DNA of 64,000 bases from Chrysophaeum taylorii (taxonomy: Eukaryota > Sar > Pelagophyceae > Pelagomonadales > Pelagomonadaceae): contig JAQMWT010000344.1 of the NCBI GenBank assembly GCA_029834535.1, positions 62,001-126,000 of the forward strand. Direction: 5' to 3'. This document shows, piece after piece, positions 52,690-61,173 of the stretch. Below the pieces are notes generated by a model that worked only from the letters and a program-made list of their open reading frames with translations, made no database searches and was not told the DNA's origin. Each line of letters begins with the position of its first letter. Within the stretch, counting starts at the first letter, position 1. Position numbers and translations under genes: made by a program.

Positions 52690-54127
52690 AGGCAGTAGCT
52701 ACTGTCATCGGAGGATGTGTCGCGGAAGAATCATATAAAGAGCTTGAATCTGCAGCCGTTGTCGCCGGAGGTCCAACGTGGGCAGCCATAAAACTGGCGT
52801 TGGGTGGCGTGCACAGTGTGGCCCGGGTGAGGGTGATTTCGCCACGAACCCAGTTTGAGTCGACGTCGAGGTCGGCCCAAGCGAGGAGTGGCACACGCCT
52901 GAGCACAATCCGGTCGAAATGGTAGAAGGTGGTGCCGCAGTCGGAACAAAGCGATCGGCGCGAGACAACCAGCGTGCACGAGCCGTCGCCCTCGACTAGG
53001 ATCTTGTGAGCGGGCGTGTGGAAAGACCAGTAATTGCTTTTGACCGGCGCCGTGTGCCACGCACCATTCGTGCCGAAGCACTCCAGATTTGCGCATAGGC
53101 AGCAGGCTAGGCCGAATTCCTCGCAGACCCTCTTAGGCTCGCCGTCCTCGAAGTTGACGAAGGCGACCCGACGCCCTTGAATACAGACGTCGTCTTTAGA
53201 TGGACGGCCCATTTGGTCTCGCGCTGCTTTTCCCTTGTACTCGTAGACTATCTTCGAGCGGTCCTGCTTGTACACTCGGAATAGCACCGAGATGCGGCGC
53301 CGCGCCCAAGAGGGTTCCCGTCGCGCCACCGAAGAAGACGTTTGGCACCTTGTCGCACATGGTGACATCAATATTGCGGGCCGCCGTCGGCGGCACTCAG
53401 CTCGTCCGCGGTATTGTCCATGCTCGGACTTTCCCCAAGTAGCACGACCTCCTTGTCGTCGACGGAGATGGAGTTGCTGTCGGCCTTCTCCTTCACCTCC
53501 TTGTCATCGAGACCTGGTTGGACATGGGGGCGGTCCGTGCACGCCGCACTCGAATAGTCGTCGTTGTTGTCGTGTATCACGATGACTTCGGGGGGATCAC
53601 ACGTCCGAGATGTCAGCTCCCTCGTCGCAGTCGGCGCAGTCGCAGTCACCGCCATCGAGCTAGGCGCGACAGGTGGACGTCCCCGTCGGGGGGAGGGCAG
53701 CTACCTGTCCCACATCAGCGGTAGTCACCTGCCTTTTCTTCTCCTGCCTGAGAATCTGGCGCGACCTGTCAACCACAGATCTCAAGTTCTGGCCGGACTT
53801 CTTGCGCTTGGTGCAGAACAGATAGCGCAAGCGATTCGAATTTCGACAACCGAGGCAGCCGCCCGTCGATTCTATGAAGAGGTCGTCGCCAGCCCGCGCC
53901 CGCCGCACTGCGTTTTGCAGAGGTCTCTTGAACGTGTTCGTGGCGTCCTGCGTCGCTTCCAACTCCTCGGCGAGCTGGAACAACCGCCGAAGAACGTCGT
54001 TATCGTCAGCAAGCATACCGTTCAGCCGTTTAGCACGTTTAGCGGCCGCGGCATTACGTACTCCTTGCTTGAACCTCTCGTTCACGCCCGGTTTCTCGAA
54101 GGCTTGGCCTTTACGACACTTGCTCAT
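52690..54127 (-). pseudogene. Cys-rich protein, probably broken or with introns
   Basis: Three collinear minus-strand frames. 54127-53660: basic N-terminus, helical part (RRLFQLAEELEATQDATN) and CLGCRNSNRLRYLFC. 53655-53368: acidic linker (VIVIHDNNDDYSSA). 53371-52690: FRVYKQDRSKIVYEYKGKA, then CCLCANLECFG and LCSDCGTTFYHFDR, which look like two halves of a zinc site. Junctions may be introns or lesions. No family is recognised. A transposase-like protein is possible but unsupported. Confidence 0.4.
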
Positions 54128-54178
54128 AGGCGCTCCAAACGTCTCCTGCCATCGTGTGAATGACGGGTAGAATAACCC

Positions 54179-54252
54179 TTGTTACGTCTTATTACGTCTC
54201 ATTTGTTACGTCTTATTACGTCTCATTTGTTACGTCTTATTACGTCTCATCC
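54179..54252 (+). repeat. 23-bp tandem repeat, three units
   Basis: TTGTTACGTCTTATTACGTC followed by TCA, three times, directly 3' of a CTAAGAGGGG cluster. A single TTACGTCTTATT occurs again near 57622. Confidence 0.75.
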
Positions 54253-54254
54253 TT

Positions 54255-54395
54255 ACTACTAATCGACAGATGTTTGTCTGTAAATGTCGACTGCTAAGAG
54301 GGGGGTGTGTGGGGGGAGCAGATGTTTGTCTGTCTTTAAATGTCGACTGCTAAGAGGGGGGGGGTGTGTGGGGGGAGCATGAAGGATGTGGGTGG

Positions 54396-54427
<32 letters not shown>

Positions 54428-54490
54428 TTAAATGTCGACTGTCTGTCTGTCTGTTTGTCTTTAAATGTCGACTGCTAAGAGGGGGGTGTG
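54255..54490 (-). repeat. Cluster of CTAAGAGGGG 3' ends with CTGT microsatellite
   Basis: Motifs at about 54283-54315, 54334-54375 and 54458-54490, plus a partial TTTAAATGTCGACTG at 54426. Between them are TGTC repeats (54399-54425, 54438-54460), which on the minus strand are CAGA tails. Confidence 0.75.
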
Positions 54491-55470
54491 TGTAGGGAGC
54501 ATGAAGGATGTGGGTGGGTTTGTGGGGCACGAGGGATGTGCCTGACGGGCGGAGATAAGTACGCGGGACCTAGTCGGGGTCATCGCCGAGGCGTGGGGCA
54601 GGCGAAGAGAGGACGGGCCCCGCCCGTAGGTCGTACGCATGCTGCCGCCGGACGTATGTGCGACGAAGGGTGACGTCCTGCTGGGATCGGGCGGCCTGGG
54701 TGGGGTTCCCCGAGGCGGCGACATGGGTGAAGGCGGTGAGGGCACAGCGAGTGCGGCCTAATGCGTTGGCGATCCCCCACTCGCGGTAGATGCGGCGAGT
54801 TTGGGCCGCCTTTGCCTCTGTGAAGTTGGCGCAGCCGCTTGCCACCCAGGTTCGCGCAGCGATGCGCTCTGCGCATGTTTGGGCGAGAGCGCGGCACGCC
54901 GCGCTGGCCTCACCGAAGGCACCAAAGACGAGGCCGGCGACGGTGCCGTAGCTACGTAGCCGCTGTTCGACAGGGCCCAAGAAACCAGGCGGTGGTGGTG
55001 TACCCGGCTGGGGGATGATGGCGTCGATGCCGCGGGCGTGAGCGAGGTATTCGGAGTGGACTTGCGCTGCGCGCCGATCGACAGGCGACGGGTGGGAGGG
55101 ATGGAGGGCGTGGGCGGTGTACAACGAACCCCAAGCGAGGGTTTTGATGTCGTAGAGTTGCTCCTTGTTGTCGAGCGTGGTGAGGATGTCTGGGACGACT
55201 TGGCGTCGGGCGAGATTGCCTCGGTACCGGCCGTAGAGGTGCGTGCGAATGGTAGGGGCGACGACGTCAGCAAAGATGCCGAAAACCTCGGACAGGGCTG
55301 GGATGCCGGCCTCTTTGATGGTGGAGAGGGCGCAATCGAGCAAGCTGTCGTGCCAGGTGGTCCGCGCTCCTCCGCGGTTGACACGGTTGGCCTGCGTGAG
55401 AAGCACCTTGCCGTGAGCGTCGAGAACGACGTCTGTGCCCAGAATGCGAGTGCCCACGAGTCTGTCTGTT
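54461..55470 (-). mobile_element. Non-LTR-like element, longest copy, with 3' terminus
   Basis: Sense on the minus strand: endonuclease-like ORF (55457-54570), a 3' UTR of about 80 bp, and the terminus CCCCCCTCTTAGCAGTCGAC ATTTAAAGAC followed by a CAGA-rich tail. The 5' end is truncated at about 55465, at a GACAAACAGACAGAC junction with helicase copy 3. Confidence 0.65.
54570..55457 (-). CDS. Mobile-element protein with a possible PD-(D/E)XK nuclease core
   Basis: 295 codons, open to its stop, 5'-truncated. The middle reads RRQVVPDILTTLDNK then EQLYDIKTLAWGSLY: a Pro-Asp, 13 residues, then Asp-Ile-Lys, the spacing of a PD-(D/E)XK nuclease. The end is rich in Ala and Arg (TCAERIAARTWVASGCANF, CALTAFTHVAASGNPTQAAR). 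Diverged pieces recur at 46080-46290, 52361-52560 and 59855-59945. A restriction-like endonuclease would fit a non-LTR element, but no reverse transcriptase is present, so the class is inferred. Confidence 0.5.
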   Translation of the reverse strand: MGTRILGTDVVLDAHGKVLLTQANRVNRGGARTTWHDSLLDCALSTIKEAGIPALSEVFGIFADVVAPTIRTHLYGRYRGNLARRQVVPDILTTLDNKEQLYDIKTLAWGSLYTAHALHPSHPSPVDRRAAQVHSEYLAHARGIDAIIPQPGTPPPPGFLGPVEQRLRSYGTVAGLVFGAFGEASAACRALAQTCAERIAARTWVASGCANFTEAKAAQTRRIYREWGIANALGRTRCALTAFTHVAASGNPTQAARSQQDVTLRRTYVRRQHAYDLRAGPVLSSPAPRLGDDPD

Positions 55471-56107
55471 TGTCCCTCGATTTAGCGTAAGGATCAGGTA
55501 GGCCCGCGAGCCAGGCAGGCATTGATCCTCCAAGCCGTCTACGGCGACCTCGCAGACTGTTTCCACGACCCGCGGCGGCTCTTTCAGCGCGCCATTCTCA
55601 CGCCCCGTCGAAACGATGTTGTCGATGCTGACAACGCGCGCATGACCGCGGCCTTTTTTTCCCGGAGACGAGGGGTCGGAGTTCTTTTCGCCCGACTAGG
55701 TTAGGTCGGAAGACGACGCCTCGCTCTCAAGAGTCGAGTTTTGAACTCCCTGACAACCAACGGCAAGCTGACTTTGATCGCGATCTTACAGTCTTCGCAA
55801 CCTCGACCCGTCGCACGGCCACTGCAACGGTACCAGATACATGATCGATCGTGTCGTTGTCACCGAGGCTCCTCCAACCTGTATCCCTTAAGGCCCGCCG
55901 ACGCCAAACGATCACCAAGAGCCACGGCCAGACGCCCCGCGAGGTCGGCGTCCTCTTGGCGAAGCCCGTCTTCTGCCACGTCCAGCTCTACGTGGCTCTC
56001 TGTCGATCGGCAAGCCCGAGGATATCCTCTTCTTGGTCGACGACTCCACCCTACCCCACACGTGCTGCGCAATACCGATAAGCCCCCTCCCGGCGTCTAC
56101 ACGCGCA
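55471..56107 (+). pseudogene. PIF1/Helitron-type helicase C-terminus, copy 3
   Basis: The clearest copy. Order of blocks: ILQAVYGDLADCFHDPRRLF, QRAILTPRRNDVVDADNARM, FFSAD-type end of block, VEF then NSLTTNGKLTLIA, LxNLDPSHGHCNGTRYMIDR, and TITKSHGQTPREVGVLL with VFCHVQLYVALCRS. These are the last conserved blocks of PIF1 and Helitron helicases. Frame changes lie between blocks, so it is dead. It starts at the same CCTCGATTTAG boundary as the other copies. Confidence 0.85.
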
Positions 56108-56109
56108 CT

Positions 56110-56560
56110 ATAGGTTAACTTACTGGGACCAGGTGAACTTACTGGAACCAGGTGGACTTACTGAGGTTAGAGATTGGGACTAGGTGAACTTAGTGACCAG
56201 GTAAACTTACTGAGACCAAGTGTGTACTTACTGAGGCTTTTAGGGTAAACTCAGAGTTTAGCGGCGTGTGCGGATCAAAGCGGCTTAGATTGGCGGGGGT
56301 GAGAGCGACGAGCTCGAAGGAGAGTGGAGTGAGTGGATGCGGGTTTACGCCGAACTTACTGGGGTTAGAGATTGGGTTTACGCCGAATTTTCTGGGGTTA
56401 GAGATTGGGACTAGGTGAACGGCCTGGCTCCCATGCTCGGGAGAGGTCTGAAGTTAGTTAGTTTAGTTTACTAGGTGAACTTAACGGGAACAGGTGAACT
56501 TGCTGGGGTTAGAGATTGGGACTAGGTGAACTTACTGGCGTGCACTTGTCTTAACTACTA
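56110..56560 (+). repeat. GAACTTACTGG minisatellite with embedded repeats
   Basis: As at 48118-48430. It contains a GTAAACTCAAAG repeat (56237-56330) and, at 56421-56465, the last 45 bp of the TTAG-tailed LINE/SINE 3' end (CTGGCTCCCATGCTCGGGAG to GAAGTTAGTTAG). Confidence 0.7.
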
Positions 56561-56610
56561 ATCGACAGATGTTTGTCTGTCTGTCTGTCTGTCTGTTTGT
56601 TTGTTTGTTT

Positions 56611-57265
56611 GTCCCTCGATTTAGGGTAAGGATCAGGTAGGCGCGAAAGTAAGGAACAGGTAGGTAGGCGCGAGAGCCAGACAGTGATCCTCCAAGCCGT
56701 CTACGGCGACCTCGCAGACTATTTCCACGACCCGCGGCGGCTCTTTCAGCGCGCCATTCTCACGCCCCGTCGAAACGATGCTGTCGATGCTGACAACGTG
56801 CGCATGACCTCGGCCTTTTTTTCCCGGAGACGAGGCGTCGGAGTTCTTTTCGGCTGACTATGCTGGGTCGGAAGACGACGCCTCGCTCTTTACAGTCGAG
56901 TTTTGAACTCCCTGACAACCAACGGCATGCTGACTTTGATCGCGAGCTTAAAGTCTTCGCAACCTCGACCCGTCGCACGGCCACTGCAACGGTACCAGAT
57001 ACGTGATCGATTGTGTCGTTGTCACCGAGGCTCCTCCAACCTGTATCCCGTAAGGCCCGCCGACGCCAAACGATCACCAAGAGCCAGGGCCAGACGCCCC
57101 GCGAGGTCGGCGTCCTCTTGCCCACAAGCCCGTCTTCTGTCACGTCCAGCTCTACGTGGCTCTCTGTCGATCGGCAACCCCGAGAATATGCTCTTCTGAG
57201 TCGACGACTCCACCCTACCCCACACGCGCTGCGCAATACCGATAAGCCCCCTCCCGGCGTCTACA
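56611..57265 (+). pseudogene. PIF1/Helitron-type helicase C-terminus, copy 4
   Basis: Same boundary, blocks and trailing minisatellite as copy 3. NSLTTNGMLTLIA, CNGTRYVI and TITKSQGQTPREVGVLL are readable in separate frames. Very similar to copy 3; the pair with its minisatellites looks like an 1.1-kb segmental duplication (55471 and 56611 starts). Confidence 0.8.
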
Positions 57266-57279
57266 CGCGCACTATAGGT

Positions 57280-57830
57280 TAACTTACTGGGACCAGGCGA
57301 ACTTACTGGGGTTTGAGATTGGGACTAGGTGAACTTAGTGACCAGGTGAACTTACTGGGACCAAGTGAACTTACTGGGGTTTTTAGAGTGAACGCAAAGG
57401 CTAGCGGCGTGTACGGATCAAAGCGGCTTAGATTGGCGGAGGTGAGAGCGACGAGCTCGAAGGAGAGTGGGATGAGTGTGTGTGAGCACGAGTGGGCTTA
57501 CACCGAACTTACTGGGGTTAGAGATTGGGACTAGGTGAACTTACTGGGGCCAGGTGAACTTACTGGGGTTAGAGATTGGGACCAGGTGAACTTGCTGGCG
57601 AACTTACTGGCCTGCACTTGTTACGTCTTATTCAGTCATATTCTTATTCGTCTCTTCACCGCGCGCCCGCGGCGCCCGCGCGCCCGCGGCGCCCGCGCCC
57701 GCGACCCGAATTAATAAGAACAAGGAAGGTGGGGAAGAGGTGGGAAAAGGTGGGAAGAAGCGCCCGCGGCGCCCGGCGCCGGCGCCCGCGCCCTTATTCA
57801 GTCATTCTTATTCGTCTCTTCACACACATA
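57280..57830. repeat. Minisatellite and GC-rich simple repeats
   Basis: 57280-57610 is the GAACTTACTGG array with a GTAAACTCAAAG repeat at 57381-57475. 57657-57700 and 57760-57795 are CGCGCCCGCGGCGCC repeats. Between them lies the CGACCCGAATTAATAAGAAC repeat shared with 52240-52310. TATTCAGTCATTCTTATTCGTC flanks the block on both sides (57629 and 57793), a possible duplication. Confidence 0.65.
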
Positions 57831-58461
57831 GGTAAGACCATCTTCGACCTATGCCTCGACGATCTTGGTGTCGGGACAAGTGGCTTCGTCGGTTAGACGC
57901 TCAATTATTCCGGAGATGACGTCGGGAACATGTCTGGTTCCAGGTCGACGGATGAAGCTTCAGAAAACGAACACGACCGGGTCAGAAACGTGAGCGAATC
58001 CCCTTGATGATTGGAACTGGCGTTTCGTCCCTTTTGCTCACATGGCTGGACAAGCCGGTGTCCGGATCTACACCGTTTCCTCGAAGATCATTCGAGGGTC
58101 GATGCGAGAAGTTGTCATTACCATCAAAGCCATTGACGCAAACGCCAGGACTCATCTGGCCTTCAAGTCTATTTGTCAGGGGCTTCAGCCACCGCAGCCT
58201 CGAAGGACCAGATGAATTCGCTCGGCGATCCGGTGCCGATTCACTTCCGTCCAAGTGACGACACGTCAGAATTCAAATTTAGCGCTAAGTATTGACGTGC
58301 TACAACGCAGAATCTGATAAAGGCTCATCATACAAGCGTATTCGAGGATAACCCCACGATGGCCGCCCGCAAATTGACCGCCCCCCTGCCCGCAGCCCCA
58401 CACCCAGCCTGTGAAAAGGTCGAACGAGGCGTCGATCAGCGCCCGTAGCAACCCGGGGCGA
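57831..58461. other. No clear gene
   Basis: Short frames on both strands (for example 58004-58258) show no recognisable motif. Confidence 0.4.
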
Positions 58462-58935
58462 GCGCATTTGCGATTCTAGCTGCAGTCACAATATCATGAA
58501 ATCTGGGTTCGTCAAAAAACGTCGTCATAGCTGCTGATGCTAAGGGCGCCGATGATCGGGAGCCCCGGACCGAGGGTTCATTGTGCTGAAGAGGAGAGCG
58601 CGCCAAGTGCCGTCCAATCTTCGGGGAAGCCGCCAAAGTGAAATCACATTAATCCTTTGGTTGAAAAACTAGCCCTCTCGAAGAGAAGGTGCTCCCCTTG
58701 CGCATTTGCGATTCTAGCTGCAGTCACAATATCATGAAATCTGGGTTCGTCAAAAAACGTCGTCATAGCTGCTGATGCTAAGGGCGCCGATCGGGAGCCC
58801 CGGACCGAGGGTTCATTGTGCTGAAGAGGAGAGCGCGCCAAGTGCCGTCCAATCTTCGGGGAAGCCGCCAAAGTGAAATCACATTAATCCTTTGGTTGAA
58901 AAACTAGCCCTCTCGAAGAGAAGGTGCTCCCCTTC
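58462..58935. repeat. Recent 238-bp tandem duplication
   Basis: Two head-to-tail copies, 58462-58699 and 58700-58935, starting GCGCATTTGCGATTCTAGC. They differ chiefly by a 3-bp deletion (CCGATGATCGGG against CCGATCGGG). A minus-strand frame in each (FDEPRFHDIVTAARIANA) stays open across the difference, suggesting an ancestral coding segment, but no family is recognised. Confidence 0.85.
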
Positions 58936-59105
58936 AACTCGTGGCACGACCTCGCACAAGACCGCGCGCAGTGGCGGTCCGCCATCGACGCCTTTTCATC
59001 CCTCGCATCTACCCCAACTGTGTGATTTTGCTCTGTAATCCTGGACCGGCTCCTGCCGGTCCAGCCTGGCTCCCATGCCCAGGAGAGGTCCGAAGTTAGT
59101 TAGGT
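58936..59105 (+). mobile_element. LINE 3' fragment with TTAG tail
   Basis: Encodes SWHDLAQDRAQWRSAIDAF, the characteristic end of a non-LTR ORF2 protein, then a UTR with a perfect GGACCGGC-TCCT-GCCGGTCC hairpin (about 59042-59061) and a GAAGTTAGTTAG end. Same family as 42087-42359. 5'-truncated; no target duplication found. Confidence 0.75.
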
Positions 59106-59199
59106 GTTGACCAAAGCTCTTCGGGTGATTATTGCGTGGGGGCAGACGCACATTGAACATCCGTTTCACTGAACGGCCAATAGTCGCAAGATCTCCTCC
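59106..59199. other. Junction sequence
   Basis: Short stretch between the LINE end and the ankyrin pseudogene, partly derived from the ankyrin repeat region (minus-strand ATIGRSVKRMF). Confidence 0.3.
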
Positions 59200-59456
59200 A
59201 CACTCTTCACGGCGGCGCAGTGGGCCGTCGTCTTGAAGAAAGCGGACGGTTTCCAGATGGGCGTTCGTGTCCGCGGAATACATCAGCAGTAGCCACGCTG
59301 CGTTGCGACGTCGCCGGCCGCTGCGGACTAACAGCTGAGGTCCCAAGTTCACACCTCCGTCCTAGGCTGTCAGCTCGGCGACCACCAGAAGGGCGTGGAA
59401 GCACGACGCGTGGACCTCGTCCTGCGCGAGAGTCTCCAGTCTGTTGAACATGGCAT
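59200..59456 (-). pseudogene. Partial, decayed duplicate of the ankyrin gene's 5' end
   Basis: Minus strand reads MFNRLETLAQDEVHASCFHA then LLVVAELTA and a stop, then LGPQL and AHLETVRFLQDDG, paralleling the start of the 43.6-44.5 kb ankyrin protein. It has an early stop and lost segments. Upstream sequence (GNKETLDAMFNRL) differs from the intact gene. Confidence 0.8.
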
Positions 59457-60046
59457 CCAGAGTTTCTTTATTCCCCCTCAAATTCCACATACCAACGACG
59501 ACCTCGCTCAAGACCGCGGCAGATGGCATCAGACCATCACCTCCCCCCGAATCCTCCTTACTTTCTGCACCCCTCGTCCGAACGCCCTGTGATTCTGATC
59601 CTGCGCGCCGCGGCGCTGGCGTTAGCCTGCGCCTCATGCATTGGGCTGGACAATAGCACCTAGGTTCAGTACAGTAGTACACCTGCGCCCCCCCCCTCTC
59701 TATCCCCCCCCTCGCAGGCGATGCCCCCAAAACCCACGCAGAATGGGTGCTCCTGAGCCCCCCGTGCGGCGCGCGGCCCGCGGCTGCGATTCAAGTTCGA
59801 ATGAATAAAGTGAAGGTAGGAAAATAGGGCGACTGCAAATCTCATTGGTAAACTTGGCCTGAATGAAGAAGTTGGCACGGCCAATTTCAACCCACGTCCT
59901 CGCGGCGATTCGCGCGGCGCAGGTTTTGGCGATTTCGTAGCATGCCGAAGTAGGGAGTTTAAAAGTCGACTGCTAAGAGGGGGGGCGCGAGCGTGGGTGT
60001 GAGAGTGGGTGCCGGCGTTGAGGGGCTTTGGTGGGTTTCGCGGAGA
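59457..60046. other. Repeat remnants
   Basis: 59855-59945 encodes (minus) CAARIAARTWVEIGRANF, a diverged piece of the 54.5 kb element ORF. 59957-59990 is a CTAAGAGGGG motif (TTTAAAAGTCGACTGCTAAG). No host gene seen. Confidence 0.6.
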
Positions 60047-60162
60047 CGCTAGGCGAAGTAGGCTTCTTTGCCTATTCTTCACTATGAGTTCATACAACTC
60101 CATTCGCTAGGCGAAGTAGGCTTCTTTGCCTATTCATCACTATGAGTTCATACAACTCCATT
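60047..60162 (+). repeat. 58-bp tandem duplication
   Basis: CGCTAGGCGAAGTAGGCTTC ... CAACTCCATT occurs at 60047-60104 and 60105-60162 with one base difference (CTATTCTTCAC against CTATTCATCAC). Confidence 0.85.
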
Positions 60163-60385
60163 CGCTCCATATATTCGTATTGACTCTGTACGATTCGTAG
60201 AATTACGGTACACGGGTACCCGACAAAAATTAATCGGAGGAGCACCCGGGTCACCACTACTGTGCTCTGGGATGGCAAACTCGGGACGTAAGCAGGCTTG
60301 CCTTCGCTCTCGCACTCCCGTGGCGTCGATGTTCGCTTCGGCTGAGCTGAGGCACCCACGCAGCAATTGGAGAACGCCGAGGTCT

Positions 60386-61074
60386 TCACTTCGCGAGGGC
60401 GAACGTCATTTCCTTGACCTCGACGGCAAGATTGCCGTCCACATACGCTCGGCCGCTCGCCTTGGCGATGCCGAACTTGGCCTTCCAGGTATTAATCTCA
60501 ACCTCCATCACGAGGGTGTCGCCAGGGACCACGGGTCGTTTCCACTTGACGCCGTCAACGCCAGCAAAGAAGAAGACGGCACCCGGCTCAGCGCCTGCCC
60601 ACCGGCTGCGACGAAAAGCGGGCGCGCGCTCACGCACCGTCCATCTGCAAGCAAACCACCCCAGCGAGCTGGGCGAGAGCTTCGATTTGCATGACGCCGG
60701 GCATGATTGGGCGATCGGGGAAGTGGCCGGTGAATTGTGGTTCATTGAAGGTGATGCATTTGACCTGCAAACGAACGGTGTGGTCTCTCCCAAGATAGAC
60801 GCACGCCAACTGCTCGCTTGCCGGGCTCGTATTCGACCACCTTGTCGACCAAGGCAAAAGGGTAGCGGTGAGGGAGTATCTTCTGTATCGCTTCTACGTC
60901 GAAGACCGTCGCTACGCCGCTGGTGAGCCCGGAGATCGACGCGGCGGTAACCGCCGATTCAGCGGCTTCTTCTTCGACCGTTGCGCTGGTCGCACGCGCG
61001 CTCTTCGAGGTGGGAGACACAACGAAGGCGCTCGATTGCGCGATCAAGCACAAAAGCACGAAGAAGCGAGCCAT
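60386..61074 (-). CDS. fabZ: Plastid 3-hydroxyacyl-ACP dehydratase FabZ
   Basis: Three exons (61074-60805, 60764-60638, 60594-60386) give 201 aa. Introns of 40 and 43 nt both start GTGCGT and end GCAG; each changes frame, and splicing restores the family. FabZ dehydrates 3-hydroxyacyl-ACP in plastid type II fatty-acid synthesis. Hot-dog core: [20 protein letters not shown], then [20 protein letters not shown] with catalytic His104, and IEALAQ with Glu118, the 14-residue spacing of the bacterial enzyme; [11 protein letters not shown] follows. Leader: signal peptide [15 protein letters not shown] then AF and a Ser/Thr/Arg-rich transit part, a bipartite secondary-plastid signal. Confidence 0.92.
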
Positions 61075-61173
61075 TTGTTGTGACGTGATCGCACTTCAAC
61101 TTTTAACGGGTTTTAAACGGACGGACTTCTCAAGGGCTAGCTAACGACTCAATATTATAGGGACCACTTGGAA
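61075..61173. promoter_or_regulatory. 99-bp divergent promoter region, fabZ / RCC1-repeat gene
   Basis: Start codons of fabZ (-) and the RCC1 gene (+) are 99 bp apart. A TGACGTGATC CRE/ABRE-like word lies at about 61080 and an AATATTATAG AT-rich word at about 61151. Function is inferred from position. Confidence 0.4.
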
